Source: Bradyrhizobium elkanii USDA 76 (GTDB taxonomy: Bacteria > Pseudomonadota > Alphaproteobacteria > Rhizobiales > Xanthobacteraceae). Taken from it: DNA of 64,000 bases. The DNA lies in the NCBI RefSeq assembly GCF_023278185.1, contig NZ_CP066356.1, forward strand, positions 2,906,001 through 2,970,000, written 5' to 3'. The position numbers and the translations under genes are program-made. Shown here one piece after another: positions 35,793 through 44,664 of this stretch; position 1 is the stretch's first letter; every line of letters starts with the position of its first letter. Below the pieces are notes generated by a model. That model was not told the origin of the DNA, made no database searches, and saw nothing but the letters and a program-made list of their open reading frames with translations.

Positions 35793-36944
35793 ATGCTCGC
35801 CCGTGACCAACGCACCCCGTTCTCGGACTGGTGGTGGACCGTCGACAAGCTGCTGCTTGTCGCGATCGCGGCGTTGATGCTGGCCGGCGTCATCCTGTCG
35901 CTGGCGGCGAGCCCGCCGGTGGCGACGCGGATCGGGCTCGATCCATTCCACTTCTTCAACCGCCACGTCATGTTCCTGGTGCCGTCGCTGATGGTGCTGA
36001 TCGGCGTCTCGTTCATGACGCCGCGGCAGATCCGGCGCACCGCGCTGATCGTGTTCGCGGTCTCGATCGCGCTGATCGTGCTGACGCTGCTGGTCGGGCC
36101 CGAGGTCAAGGGCTCGCGGCGCTGGATCACGCTGCTCGGCGTCAACATCCAGGCCTCGGAAGCCGCAAAACCCTCCTTCGTCATCGTCGCGGCCTGGCTG
36201 TTCGCGGAATCGACCAAGCGGCCGGAGATGCCGGCGACCTCGATGGCGCTGGTGCTGTTGCTGACGCTGGTGACGCTGCTGGTGATGGAGCCCGACTTCG
36301 GTCAGACCATGCTGATCCTCACCGTCTGGGGCGCGCTGTTCTTCATCGCGGGCATGCGGATGATCTGGGTGTTCGGGCTCGCCGGCGCGGCGGGCGCGGG
36401 CCTGTTCGGCGCCTATCTTCTGGTGCCGCACGTCGCCGGCCGCATCAAGCGCTTCATGAACCCCGCCTCCGGCGACACCTTCCAGGTCGACACCGCGATG
36501 GAGGCGTTCTGGAACGGCGGCTGGTTCGGGCTGGGGCCGGGCGAGGGCATCGCCAAGCGCAGCCTGCCGGACAGCCACACCGACTTCGTGTTCGCGGTCG
36601 CGGCGGAAGAGTTCGGCATCATTCTCTGTCTGATGCTGGTCGCGCTGTTCGGTTTCATCGTGATCCGCACGCTGACCCGCGCCTATGCCACCGAGGACAT
36701 GTTCTCGCGCTTTGCGGCGTCGGGGCTTGCGATCCTGTTCGGCGTGCAGGCGACGATCAACATGGCGGTCAATCTGCAACTGATCCCGGCCAAGGGCATG
36801 ACGCTGCCGTTCATCTCCTACGGCGGTTCCTCGTTCGTGTCGCTTGCCTATGGCGTCGGCATGATGCTGGCGCTGACGCGGCAGCGGCCGCGCACCGAAA
36901 TCGAATCGATGGAAGGCGCCAGCGCTCAGCGCGCCTACGCGTAG
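35793..36944 (+). CDS. ftsW: Septal peptidoglycan glycosyltransferase FtsW (SEDS)
   Basis: A 383-residue polytopic protein with about ten helices. SEDS features include GSRRWITLLGVNIQASEAAK, NGGWFGLGPGEGIAKRSLPDSHTDF and the C-terminal MTLPFISYGGSS. It polymerises lipid II at the septum together with FtsI. The ATG at 35793 follows GGGGA at a good distance; the frame upstream to 35646 runs into the repeat and is rejected. Confidence 0.95.
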   Translation: MLARDQRTPFSDWWWTVDKLLLVAIAALMLAGVILSLAASPPVATRIGLDPFHFFNRHVMFLVPSLMVLIGVSFMTPRQIRRTALIVFAVSIALIVLTLLVGPEVKGSRRWITLLGVNIQASEAAKPSFVIVAAWLFAESTKRPEMPATSMALVLLLTLVTLLVMEPDFGQTMLILTVWGALFFIAGMRMIWVFGLAGAAGAGLFGAYLLVPHVAGRIKRFMNPASGDTFQVDTAMEAFWNGGWFGLGPGEGIAKRSLPDSHTDFVFAVAAEEFGIILCLMLVALFGFIVIRTLTRAYATEDMFSRFAASGLAILFGVQATINMAVNLQLIPAKGMTLPFISYGGSSFVSLAYGVGMMLALTRQRPRTEIESMEGASAQRAYA

Positions 36945-36979
36945 GTGACTGTGACGGTCGTGTCGGTTATCTGGAAACC

Positions 36980-38080
36980 ATGGACAACGCGCCCCTGATT
37001 CTGCTGGCGGCCGGTGGCACCGGCGGCCATCTGTTCCCGGCCGAAGCGCTCGCCGTGGAACTGATCAGGCGTGGCCTGCGCGTCCGGCTCGCCACCGACG
37101 GCCGCGCGCTGCGCTATTCCGGCCTGTTCGGCCGGGAGAGCATCGACCTCGTGCCGAGCGCGACCGTGCGCAGCCGCAACCCGATCTCGCTGGCGCGGAC
37201 CGCGTTGATGCTCGGCTACGGCACGCTGGTCGCCGCCAATCTGGTGCGGCGGCTGAAGCCCGCGGCCGTGGTCGGCTTCGGCGGTTATCCGACCTTGCCG
37301 CCGCTGATGGCGGCGCGGCTGCTCGGCGTCCCCGGCATCATCCACGACGCCAATGCGGTGCTCGGCCGCGCCAACCGTTTCCTCTCCGGCCGCGTCAACG
37401 CGATCGCGACCTCGCTGCCCGGCGTGCTCGATCGCGATCCCGCGCTCGCGGGCAAGGCGACCACCGTCGGCACGCCGATGCGTCCGGCGATCCTCGCCGC
37501 GGCCGCGGTGAAATACACGGCACCCGAGGCGAACGGGCCGCTGCGCCTGCTTGTCGTCGGCGGCAGCCAGGGCGCGCGGGTGATGAGCGATATCGTGCCG
37601 CCGGCGATCGAGCAGCTCGCGCCCGCGCTGTGGAGCCGCCTGGTCATCACCCAGCAGGTGCGCGAAGAGGACATGAATCGGGTGCGCGCGGTCTACGACC
37701 GGCTCGAGATCAACGCCGAGCTCGCGCCGTTCTTCGCCGACCTGCCGGCGCGCCTCGCCTCGAGCCAGCTGGTGATCTCGCGTTCCGGCGCGGGGACCGT
37801 CGCCGAGCTCGCCGCGATCGGCCGGCCCTCGATCCTGGTGCCGCTGCCGGGCGCGATCGATCAGGACCAGTTCGCCAATGCCGGCGTGCTGTCGCAGGCG
37901 AGCGGCGCGCTGCGCATCGCGCAGAGCGACTTCACGCCCGAGCGGCTGGCCGCTGAAATTTCGGCCTTCGCCGCCGAGCCCGCGAAATTGACCGCGATGG
38001 CGGCGTCGGCGCGCGGCGTCGGCCGGCTCGATGCCGCCGAGCGGCTGGCCGATCTGGTTGCGAAAGTGGCTGGAATTTAG
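36980..38080 (+). CDS. murG: UDP-GlcNAc:lipid I GlcNAc transferase MurG
   Basis: A 366-residue GT28 glycosyltransferase. GGTGGH at residues 12-17 marks the lipid/nucleotide loop; VVGFGGYPTLPPLMAA and the C-terminal SRSGAGTVAELAAIGRPSILVPLP are MurG signatures. It adds GlcNAc to lipid I to make lipid II on the inner face of the membrane. Start ATG at 36980, 35 bases after ftsW. Confidence 0.95.
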   Translation: MDNAPLILLAAGGTGGHLFPAEALAVELIRRGLRVRLATDGRALRYSGLFGRESIDLVPSATVRSRNPISLARTALMLGYGTLVAANLVRRLKPAAVVGFGGYPTLPPLMAARLLGVPGIIHDANAVLGRANRFLSGRVNAIATSLPGVLDRDPALAGKATTVGTPMRPAILAAAAVKYTAPEANGPLRLLVVGGSQGARVMSDIVPPAIEQLAPALWSRLVITQQVREEDMNRVRAVYDRLEINAELAPFFADLPARLASSQLVISRSGAGTVAELAAIGRPSILVPLPGAIDQDQFANAGVLSQASGALRIAQSDFTPERLAAEISAFAAEPAKLTAMAASARGVGRLDAAERLADLVAKVAGI

Positions 38081-38109
38081 GCCGTTGCGAGGAATTTTAG
38101 GCCGTGAGA

Positions 38110-38145
38110 CGTCATAGCCGGGCTTGTCCCGGCCATATCAGTCTT
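38110..38145. repeat. Solo copy of palindromic repeat family A upstream of murC
   Basis: CGTCATAGCCGGGCTTGTCC, then CGGCCATATCAGTCTT. It aligns along its whole length with the 36-bp ends of the cassette at 39625-39999 (CGTCATGGCCGGGCTTGTCC and on), with a few substitutions. It lies in the murG-murC gap, 55 bp before murC. Confidence 0.7.
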
Positions 38146-38199
38146 TCATAAGTCGGTGAATCCCCGGATGAGGCCGGACACGATGAAGGTGCTATCGTC

Positions 38200-39603
38200 A
38201 TGAGACTGCCGCGCGAGATCGGACCCATTCACTTCGTCGGGATCGGCGGCATCGGCATGAGCGGCATCGCCGAGGTGCTGATCAATCTCGGCTACACCGT
38301 GCAGGGTTCCGATGCTTCGGACAACTACAACCTCGACCGCTTGCGCAAGAAGGGCGCCAAGGTCTCGGTCGGCCACGCCGCCGAGAATGTCGACGGCGCC
38401 GATGTCGTCGTGGTCTCGACTGCGATCAAGCGCGACAATCCCGAACTGATGGCGGCCCGCGCGCGGCGCATTCCGGTGGTGCGGCGCGCCGAGATGCTGG
38501 CGGAACTGATGCGGCTGAAGAGCTGCGTCGCGATCGCCGGCACCCATGGCAAGACCACCACGACGACGATGGTGGCGACCCTGCTCGACGCCGGCGGGCT
38601 CGATCCGACCGTGATCAATGGCGGCATCATCAATGCCTATGGCTCCAACGCGCGGCTCGGTGCCGGCGACTGGATGGTGGTCGAAGCCGACGAGAGCGAC
38701 GGCACCTTCCTGAAGCTGCCGTCCGATGTCGTCATCGTCACCAATATCGACCCCGAGCATCTCGATCACTTCAAGACCTTCGAGGCGATTCAGGACGCGT
38801 TCCGCAATTTCGTCGAGAACGTCCCGTTCTACGGCTTTGCCGTGATGTGCACCGATCACCCCGTGGTGCAAGCTCTCGTCGGCAAGATCGAAGATCGCCG
38901 CATCATCACCTACGGCCAGAATCCGCAGGCCGACGCGCAGCTCAAGGATCTGACGCCGACGGGCGGCGGCTCGAAATTCTCGGTCGCGATCCGCGATCGC
39001 AAGTCCGGCGCGGTCCACGAGATCGCCGATATCATGCTGCCGATGCCGGGGCGCCACAACGCATCGAATGCGACGGCGGCGATCGCGGTCGCGCACCAGC
39101 TCGGCGTGTCCGACGACGTCATCCGCCAGGCGATGTCCGGCTTCGGCGGCGTCAAGCGGCGCTTCACCAAGACCGGCGAGACCAACGGCATCACCGTGAT
39201 CGACGATTACGGTCATCATCCGGTCGAGATCGCAGCGGTGCTGAAGGCGGCGCGGGAATCCGTCAACGGCAAGATCGTCGCCGTGGTGCAGCCGCATCGC
39301 TACACCCGCCTGCAATCCTTGTTCGAGGAATTCTGCACCTGCTTCAACGATGCCGATGCGGTCGTGGTTGCGGAGGTCTATCCGGCCGGCGAGGCGCCGA
39401 TCGCCGGCATCGATCGCGACCATTTCGCCGCCGGCCTGCGCGCCCACGGCCATCGCAACGTTGTCCCGCTGCCGAACGCGGGCGAGCTCGCGAAGATCGT
39501 GCACGGCCTTGCCAAGCCCGGCGACCTCGTCGTCTGCCTCGGCGCCGGCAACATCACGCAATGGGCCTACGCGCTGCCCGGCGAATTGAAGGCGCTGGGG
39601 TGA
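38200..39603 (+). CDS. murC: UDP-MurNAc:L-alanine ligase MurC
   Basis: A 467-residue Mur ligase. [15 protein letters not shown] at the N-terminus, ATP-binding AGTHGKTT at residues 113-120, then [23 protein letters not shown] and QPHRYTRLQ. It adds L-alanine, the first stem-peptide residue. The stop is only 21 bp before the GIY-YIG cassette that separates it from murB. Confidence 0.96.
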   Translation: MRLPREIGPIHFVGIGGIGMSGIAEVLINLGYTVQGSDASDNYNLDRLRKKGAKVSVGHAAENVDGADVVVVSTAIKRDNPELMAARARRIPVVRRAEMLAELMRLKSCVAIAGTHGKTTTTTMVATLLDAGGLDPTVINGGIINAYGSNARLGAGDWMVVEADESDGTFLKLPSDVVIVTNIDPEHLDHFKTFEAIQDAFRNFVENVPFYGFAVMCTDHPVVQALVGKIEDRRIITYGQNPQADAQLKDLTPTGGGSKFSVAIRDRKSGAVHEIADIMLPMPGRHNASNATAAIAVAHQLGVSDDVIRQAMSGFGGVKRRFTKTGETNGITVIDDYGHHPVEIAAVLKAARESVNGKIVAVVQPHRYTRLQSLFEEFCTCFNDADAVVVAEVYPAGEAPIAGIDRDHFAAGLRAHGHRNVVPLPNAGELAKIVHGLAKPGDLVVCLGAGNITQWAYALPGELKALG

Positions 39604-39624
39604 TGATGGCCTCGTATCCATCCA

Positions 39625-39660
39625 CGTCATGGCCGGGCTTGTCCCGGCCATCCACGTCTT
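39625..39660. repeat. Left 36-bp inverted repeat of the GIY-YIG cassette
   Basis: Begins CGTCATGGCCGGGC and ends CCATCCACGTCTT. Its last base overlaps the stop codon of the nuclease gene (TGA complement at 39660-39662). Confidence 0.85.
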
Positions 39661-39950
39661 CACTGCACTATCGTGTCGTACAGGTCGTCCCAGTTCGGGT
39701 TCGCTGCGATGATCTTGCGGATCTTCCAAGCGCGCGGCCAATGCTTGATGGTGTGTTCGCGCTGGATGGCTGTACGGATGTCGTCAAAGTGCTCAAAGTA
39801 GACGAGTCGCTTCAGTCCGTATCGCTTGGTGAAGCCATCGACGAAGCCGGAACGGTGCTCGAATATCCGGCGGACGAGATCGCTCGTTACCCCGACGTAG
39901 AGCACGCCGTTCGGACGGTTGGTCAGAAAATAGACGTATCCCCCTGCCAT
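39660..39950 (-). CDS. GIY-YIG nuclease-like small protein
   Basis: A 96-residue single-domain GIY-YIG protein. YVYFLTN (5-11) and LYVGVTSD (17-24) correspond to the GIY and YIG strands, Arg27/28 to the catalytic arginine and Glu65 (QREHTIKHW) to the metal-binding glutamate. It looks intact, so it is probably a functional nuclease or a nicking enzyme. It lies antisense to the dcw operon. An in-frame ATG at 39995, inside the right repeat, would add MAGLVPAIHVLQYPH; neither start has a clear ribosome-binding site. Confidence 0.85.
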   Translation of the reverse strand: MAGGYVYFLTNRPNGVLYVGVTSDLVRRIFEHRSGFVDGFTKRYGLKRLVYFEHFDDIRTAIQREHTIKHWPRAWKIRKIIAANPNWDDLYDTIVQ

Positions 39951-39963
39951 GTGGGGATACTGC

Positions 39964-39999
39964 AAGACGTGGATGGCCGGGACAAGCCCGGCCATGACG
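39964..39999. repeat. Right 36-bp inverted repeat of the GIY-YIG cassette
   Basis: Begins AAGACGTGGATGG and ends CCCGGCCATGACG; exact reverse complement of 39625-39660. It lies just before the murB ribosome-binding site (GGAGAGG, 40002-40008). On the minus strand it contributes an in-frame start codon to the nuclease frame. Confidence 0.85.
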
Positions 40000-40015
40000 G
40001 ATGGAGAGGTCGCCC

Positions 40016-40933
40016 ATGACCTTCCCCGACATCACGTCCGACCTGAAAGCCGCGATGCCGGAGCTGCGCGGGCGGCTGCTGGCGAACCAACGGCTGGCGG
40101 AGCTGACATGGTTTCGCGTCGGCGGGCCGGCGCAGGTGCTGTTCACGCCGGCCGATGAAGATGACCTCGCCTATTTCCTGAAGCGCCTGCCGCCGGAGCT
40201 GCCGGTCTACGTCGTCGGTGTCGGCTCCAATCTGATCGTGCGCGATGGCGGCATGCCCGGCGTCGTGATCCGGCTCGCGCCGCGCGCCTTCGGAGAGACC
40301 AGCGCGGCCGGCGACGTCGTCACCGCTGGTGCTGCGGCGCTCGACAAGCGCGTCGCCGAGACGGCGGCGGCCGCTGATATCGGCGGCATGGAATTCTTCT
40401 TCGGCATTCCCGGCACGGTCGGCGGCGCGCTGCGCATGAATGCCGGCGCCAATGGCGGCGAGACCAGGGACGTGCTGATCGAGGCCACCGGCATCGGCCG
40501 CGACGGCACGAAGCATACGTTCGGCAATGCCGACATGAAGTTCGTCTACCGCAACAGCGGCGTCGATCCGTCCATCGTCTTCACCTCGGCGCGCTTCCGC
40601 GGCAAGATCACCGATGCCGAGGCGATCCGCGCCCGCATGAACGAGGTGCAGACCCATCGCGAGACCGCGCAGCCGATCCGCGAGAAGACCGGCGGCTCGA
40701 CCTTCAAGAATCCGCCCGGCAACAGCGCCTGGAAGCTGATCGACGCCGCCGGCTGCCGCGGCCTCAAAATCGGCGGCGCGCAGGTGTCGGAGATGCACTG
40801 CAATTTCCTGATCAACACCGGCAACGCCACCGGGCACGACATCGAGACGCTCGGCGAGACGGTGCGCGAACGGGTCAGGCAAAGCAGCGGAATCGAGCTA
40901 CACTGGGAAATCAAGCGGATCGGGAAAAGCTGA
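40016..40933 (+). CDS. murB: UDP-N-acetylenolpyruvoylglucosamine reductase MurB
   Basis: A 305-residue FAD enzyme (type II MurB size). FAD-binding [41 protein letters not shown] and [10 protein letters not shown] are present. It reduces enolpyruvyl-UDP-GlcNAc to UDP-MurNAc with NADPH. Start at 40016 rather than 40001, because GGAGAGG is seven bases upstream. The stop overlaps the ddl start (TGATG). Confidence 0.95.
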   Translation: MTFPDITSDLKAAMPELRGRLLANQRLAELTWFRVGGPAQVLFTPADEDDLAYFLKRLPPELPVYVVGVGSNLIVRDGGMPGVVIRLAPRAFGETSAAGDVVTAGAAALDKRVAETAAAADIGGMEFFFGIPGTVGGALRMNAGANGGETRDVLIEATGIGRDGTKHTFGNADMKFVYRNSGVDPSIVFTSARFRGKITDAEAIRARMNEVQTHRETAQPIREKTGGSTFKNPPGNSAWKLIDAAGCRGLKIGGAQVSEMHCNFLINTGNATGHDIETLGETVRERVRQSSGIELHWEIKRIGKS

Positions 40934-41919
40934 TGCAGGTGACCATTCTGTTCGGCGGCACCAACAAGGAGCGGCTGGTCTCGGTGGCGAGCACGCAGGC
41001 GCTGCACCGCGCGCTGCCCGACGCGGATCTCTGGTTCTGGGATGTCGACGACACCGTGCACGCGGTGACGTCGGAAAAACTGCTCGGCCACACGCGGCCG
41101 TTCGAGGTCGATTTCAAGCCTGATGGTCGCGGCATCGCGCTCGACCAGGCGCTCGACAAGGCGAGCGCCGAGCAGCGTGTGCTGGTGTTCGGTTTGCATG
41201 GCGGCCGCGCCGAGAATGGCGAATTGCAGGCGATGTGCGAGCTGCGCGGCGTCGCGTTCACCGGCTCCGGCTCGGCGTCGTCGCATCTGGCGTTCGACAA
41301 GCCGTCGGCGAAGCGTTTCGCCGCGATCGCAGGCCTCAACGCGCCGCAGGGCATCACCGTCGAGCAGATCGACGAGGCCTTCGCGAAACACGGCAGACTG
41401 ATTGCAAAGCCCGCCAAGGACGGATCGAGCTACGGGCTGATCTTCGTCAACGCGAAGCAGGACCTCGTCGCGGTCCGCAATGCCGCGAAGCATGAAGAAT
41501 ATCTGATCGAGCCGTTCGTGTCGGGCGTGGAGGCGACCTGCGGCGTGCTCGAGCAGTCCGACGGCTCCGTGTTCGCGCTGCCGCCGATCGAGATCGTGCC
41601 GGGGGAGGGAACCTTCGACTACACAGCCAAATACCTTTTGAAGTCGACCCAGGAGATCTGTCCCGGCCGCTTCGCGCCCGAGGTCAGCGCCGCGATCATG
41701 GACCATGCGCTGCGGGCGCACCGCGCGCTGTCCTGCGCCGGCTACTCGCGCAGCGATTTCATCGTCTCGGCCAATGGCCCGGTCTACCTCGAGACCAACA
41801 CCCTGCCGGGGCTCACCGCGGCATCACTGTACCCTAAGGCCTTGAAAGCACAGGGCATCGCCTTTGCCGACTTCCTTAACGACCAGATCGAGCTCGCCCG
41901 CCGCCGCGTCCGACGTTAA
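40933..41919 (+). CDS. ddl: D-alanine-D-alanine ligase
   Basis: A 328-residue ATP-grasp protein. VTILFGGTNKERLVSVAS at the start, LIAKPAKDGSSYGL in the ATP-grasp core, LIEPFVSGVEATCGVL, and the C-terminal metal site PVYLETNTLPGLTAASLYP. It makes the D-Ala-D-Ala used by MurF. Start ATG shares its A with the murB TGA stop. The N-terminal segment departs somewhat from the usual GGxSxE (GGTNKE), but the rest is typical. Confidence 0.93.
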   Translation: MQVTILFGGTNKERLVSVASTQALHRALPDADLWFWDVDDTVHAVTSEKLLGHTRPFEVDFKPDGRGIALDQALDKASAEQRVLVFGLHGGRAENGELQAMCELRGVAFTGSGSASSHLAFDKPSAKRFAAIAGLNAPQGITVEQIDEAFAKHGRLIAKPAKDGSSYGLIFVNAKQDLVAVRNAAKHEEYLIEPFVSGVEATCGVLEQSDGSVFALPPIEIVPGEGTFDYTAKYLLKSTQEICPGRFAPEVSAAIMDHALRAHRALSCAGYSRSDFIVSANGPVYLETNTLPGLTAASLYPKALKAQGIAFADFLNDQIELARRRVRR

Positions 41920-42251
41920 TGCCCGGCCGGGCGGGAACCCGCCTGGTCGGCCGGATGGAACCCGGGCGCTGTTGCTAAAATGCTAACGAGTTCGCGGCAA
42001 AGTACTCAGAGCGTTGATCAAAACACGCTCCAGGCCGAAGTCGTTTACCGTTTGTTTACCAGGAAGCCCGAAGGTTAACGCTGGCGGCGCATGTAGCGCT
42101 TGGCTGCCGGGGCGTGAGCTGTCGCGGATTACCGCTTCGAGGATCGCAACCAGGGAACAGGGGGCCACTCTAATCCCACCGGTCTAGCCGAGACGTGATT
42201 TGTGCCGGGACCCGCGCGGTTTGCGGGCACAACATGTGACGAGCTCGTGCA
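41920..42251. other. 332-bp gap between ddl and ftsQ, probable internal promoter region
   Basis: No gene seen. GTTTACC occurs twice in direct repeat at 42043-42049 and 42054-42060 (start-to-start 11 bp), close to one helical turn. Near the ftsQ start a hairpin (TTGTG/CACAA with inner CCCGC/GCGGG, 42200-42232) would lie in the 5' leader. The gap is large for this operon, so ftsQAZ probably has its own promoter here. Confidence 0.55.
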
Positions 42252-43262
42252 ATGGATGGTGCAGGACGCCTCACCCGATCGCTGCGATCGCTGGGGCCTC
42301 AAGCTGACCTGAGAGCAGCCGCTATTGGAGCGGCGGTGCTGCTGCGCGAGTGTGTCGGCGCCCATCTCGCGCGCCGCAGGCGGCGTCCCGCCAAGCGGCC
42401 GCAAGTCATCATCGATCGCGAGCCGCCGAACCGCTACATCCTGATGGTCGAACGCTATCTGCCGCGCCGCATCGGGCTGGTTGCGACGCTCGCGATCCTG
42501 TTCGGCAGCCTGGGCCTCGGCATCGTCAAAGGCGGCCATGTCGAGGAATTCACCGCCGCGCTCAGCGACACCCGCAACGCGCTGGCCAACACCGCCGGCT
42601 TCCGCATCACCACCGTCGGCATCAACGGCCGCAAGCAGCTCAGCCAGGACGAGGTGCTCGCGATCGGCGGCGTCAATGGCCGCTCCTCGCTGCTGTTCCT
42701 CGACGCCGACACCGTGCGCGCCAAGCTGAAGGCCAATCCCTGGATCGCGGATGCCACGATCCTGAAGCTCTATCCGGGCCGACTGCAGATCGACATCGTC
42801 GAGCGCACGGCGTTCGCGCTGTGGCAGCAGAACGGCCGCCTGTCGGTGATCGCCTCCGACGGCGCAGTGCTCGAGCCCTACGTCTCGCGCCGCTTCCTCA
42901 ATCTGCCGCTGGTGGTCGGCAAGGGCGCCGACGTCAGAGCCCACGACTTCCTGGCGCTGCTGGACCGTTACCCGCAGGTCCGTTCGGTGACCAAGGCCGC
43001 GATCTTCGTCGGTGAGCGGCGCTGGAACCTGCGCCTCAAGGACGGTCTCGACGTCCGCCTGCCGGAGAACGACGTCGGCAACGCGCTCGCTGCGCTCTCC
43101 AGGCTCGACAAGGACGAGAAGCTGTTCTCGCGCGACATTGTCGCCGTCGACATGCGCCTGCCCGATCGGCTGATCGTGCAATTGTCCGAGGATGCCGGCA
43201 AGGCGCGCGACGAACTGTTCAAGGACAAGAAGTCCAAGAAGAAGGCCGGTGACTCCGCATGA
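42252..43262 (+). CDS. ftsQ: Cell-division protein FtsQ
   Basis: A 336-residue bitopic protein. A basic cytoplasmic N-terminus (HLARRRRRPAKR), one helix (IGLVATLAILFGSLGLGIV, about residues 76-96), then a POTRA domain (FRITTVGINGRKQLSQDEVL, NPWIADATILKLYPGRLQI) and the FtsQ beta domain. It recruits FtsL/B and regulates septal synthesis. The C-terminal Lys-rich end (KDKKSKKKAG) is species-variable. Overlaps ftsA by ATGA. Confidence 0.93.
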   Translation: MDGAGRLTRSLRSLGPQADLRAAAIGAAVLLRECVGAHLARRRRRPAKRPQVIIDREPPNRYILMVERYLPRRIGLVATLAILFGSLGLGIVKGGHVEEFTAALSDTRNALANTAGFRITTVGINGRKQLSQDEVLAIGGVNGRSSLLFLDADTVRAKLKANPWIADATILKLYPGRLQIDIVERTAFALWQQNGRLSVIASDGAVLEPYVSRRFLNLPLVVGKGADVRAHDFLALLDRYPQVRSVTKAAIFVGERRWNLRLKDGLDVRLPENDVGNALAALSRLDKDEKLFSRDIVAVDMRLPDRLIVQLSEDAGKARDELFKDKKSKKKAGDSA

Positions 43263-44575
43263 CCGGCCTCGATCGCAATTTGACCCCGAAGACCCGCCCG
43301 ATGCAGAAGCGCACCGCGATGGTGGCTTCGCTCGATGTCGGCTCCAGCAAGATCGCCTGCATGATCGCGCGGCTGAGGCCGTCGCCGCCGAACGAGGCGC
43401 TGCGCGGGCGCACCCATGCGGTTGAATTGATCGGCTACAGCCAGATCCAGTCGCGCGGCGTCAAGGCCGGCTCCGTCGTCGATCTCGCCGAATGCGAGAA
43501 GGCGGTGCGCCACGCGGTGGCGCTGGCCGAACGCATGGCCAAGGTCCGTGTCGAATCCGTTCTGCTCTCGGTCTCCGGCGGCCGGCAGCATGGCCAGCTG
43601 GTCGAAGCCGCGGCCGATATCCGCGGCGGCTCGGTCACCTCGGACGATATCAGCCGCGTCACCTCAGCCGGCATGCGCCACGCCGCAGGCGCAGGCCGCA
43701 CCGTGCTGCACGCGCTGCCGGTCGGCTACGCGCTCGACGGCGTCAAGGGCATCCGCGATCCCAGAGGCATGGTGGCGCGACAGTTCGGCGTCGACATGAA
43801 CGTGGTGACGTCGGACGCGACGGTCGCCAAGAACCTGATGCTGGTGGTCGAGCGCTGCCATCTCAACGTCGAAGCCATGGCATCGAGCCCCTATGTCGCG
43901 GGCCTCTCGGTGCTGACCGACGACGAAGCCGATCTCGGCGCTGCCGTCGTCGAGATGGGCGCGGGATCGACCACGATCGCGACATACTCCGGCGGACGTC
44001 TCGTGCACGCATCCGGATTCGCGCTCGGCGGGCAACACATCACGATGGATCTTGCGCGCGGCATCGGCGCGTGCATTGCGGATGCCGAGCGAATCAAGAC
44101 CTTATACGGCACGGTGCTGACCGGCGGTTCGGACTCGCGCGAGCTGATGTCCGTTCCCACTGCAGGCGATGATCGGGACACACCGCAAATCGTGTCCCGC
44201 GCCACGATTGCGAACATTGTCCGGCATCGCGCCGAGGAGATTTTCGAAATGGTCCGTGACCGGCTCGCGGATTCCCCCTTTGCGGCAGAGCCGAGGGCGC
44301 GCGTCGTGTTGAGCGGCGGCGCCTCGCAGCTCACCGGCACCGTCGAGCTTGCCACCCGCATCCTGAACCGTCAGGTCCGCATCGGCCGTCCGCTCGGCTT
44401 CGGCCGGCTGCCGAACGAGGCGAAGGGCGCCTCGTTCTCGGTGCCGACGGGCCTCCTGGTCTATCCGCAATACGCACATCTTGAACATGTCGAACCGCGG
44501 CGCACGCGGCAGCTCAGGACAGGGACAGACGGTTACTTCGGAAAGGTCGGACGATGGCTTCGCGAGGGCTTCTGA
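43259..44575 (+). CDS. ftsA: Cell-division protein FtsA
   Basis: A 438-residue actin-fold protein. Phosphate-1 SLDVGSSKIACMIARL, SHS2/1C-domain IGYSQIQSRGVKAG, and phosphate-2 AAVVEMGAGSTTIATY. A C-terminal amphipathic helix (GKVGRWLREGF) would anchor it to the membrane. It tethers FtsZ to the membrane and recruits the divisome. ftsZ follows after 89 bp. Confidence 0.95.
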   Translation: MTGLDRNLTPKTRPMQKRTAMVASLDVGSSKIACMIARLRPSPPNEALRGRTHAVELIGYSQIQSRGVKAGSVVDLAECEKAVRHAVALAERMAKVRVESVLLSVSGGRQHGQLVEAAADIRGGSVTSDDISRVTSAGMRHAAGAGRTVLHALPVGYALDGVKGIRDPRGMVARQFGVDMNVVTSDATVAKNLMLVVERCHLNVEAMASSPYVAGLSVLTDDEADLGAAVVEMGAGSTTIATYSGGRLVHASGFALGGQHITMDLARGIGACIADAERIKTLYGTVLTGGSDSRELMSVPTAGDDRDTPQIVSRATIANIVRHRAEEIFEMVRDRLADSPFAAEPRARVVLSGGASQLTGTVELATRILNRQVRIGRPLGFGRLPNEAKGASFSVPTGLLVYPQYAHLEHVEPRRTRQLRTGTDGYFGKVGRWLREGF

Positions 44576-44664
44576 TGACCGCACCCCGGCTCACAGCATT
44601 TTCACCAGCTCCGGCGGCCAGCGGCCGGGACGAACCAACGCGCGCATAATCGAGAGAGGCAACC

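Larger units (their letters stand above)
39625..39999. mobile_element. 375-bp GIY-YIG cassette bounded by perfect 36-bp inverted repeats
   Basis: The left end (39625-39660) and right end (39964-39999) are exact reverse complements over 36 bp; each contains the inner palindrome GGCCGGG-CTTGT-CCCGGCC or its complement. The 303-bp interior is almost entirely a GIY-YIG nuclease gene read on the minus strand. Related solo repeats occur at 4817-4847 and 38110-38145. No target-site duplication is obvious; the outer flanks show TCCATC on the left and GATGGA on the right. It interrupts the murC-murB junction and ends 16 bp before the murB start codon. Confidence 0.6.

Noticed and set aside
39625..39999. 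Classical insertion sequence with DDE transposase
   Set aside because: The only gene is a GIY-YIG protein, there is no transposase motif, and no target-site duplication is visible.
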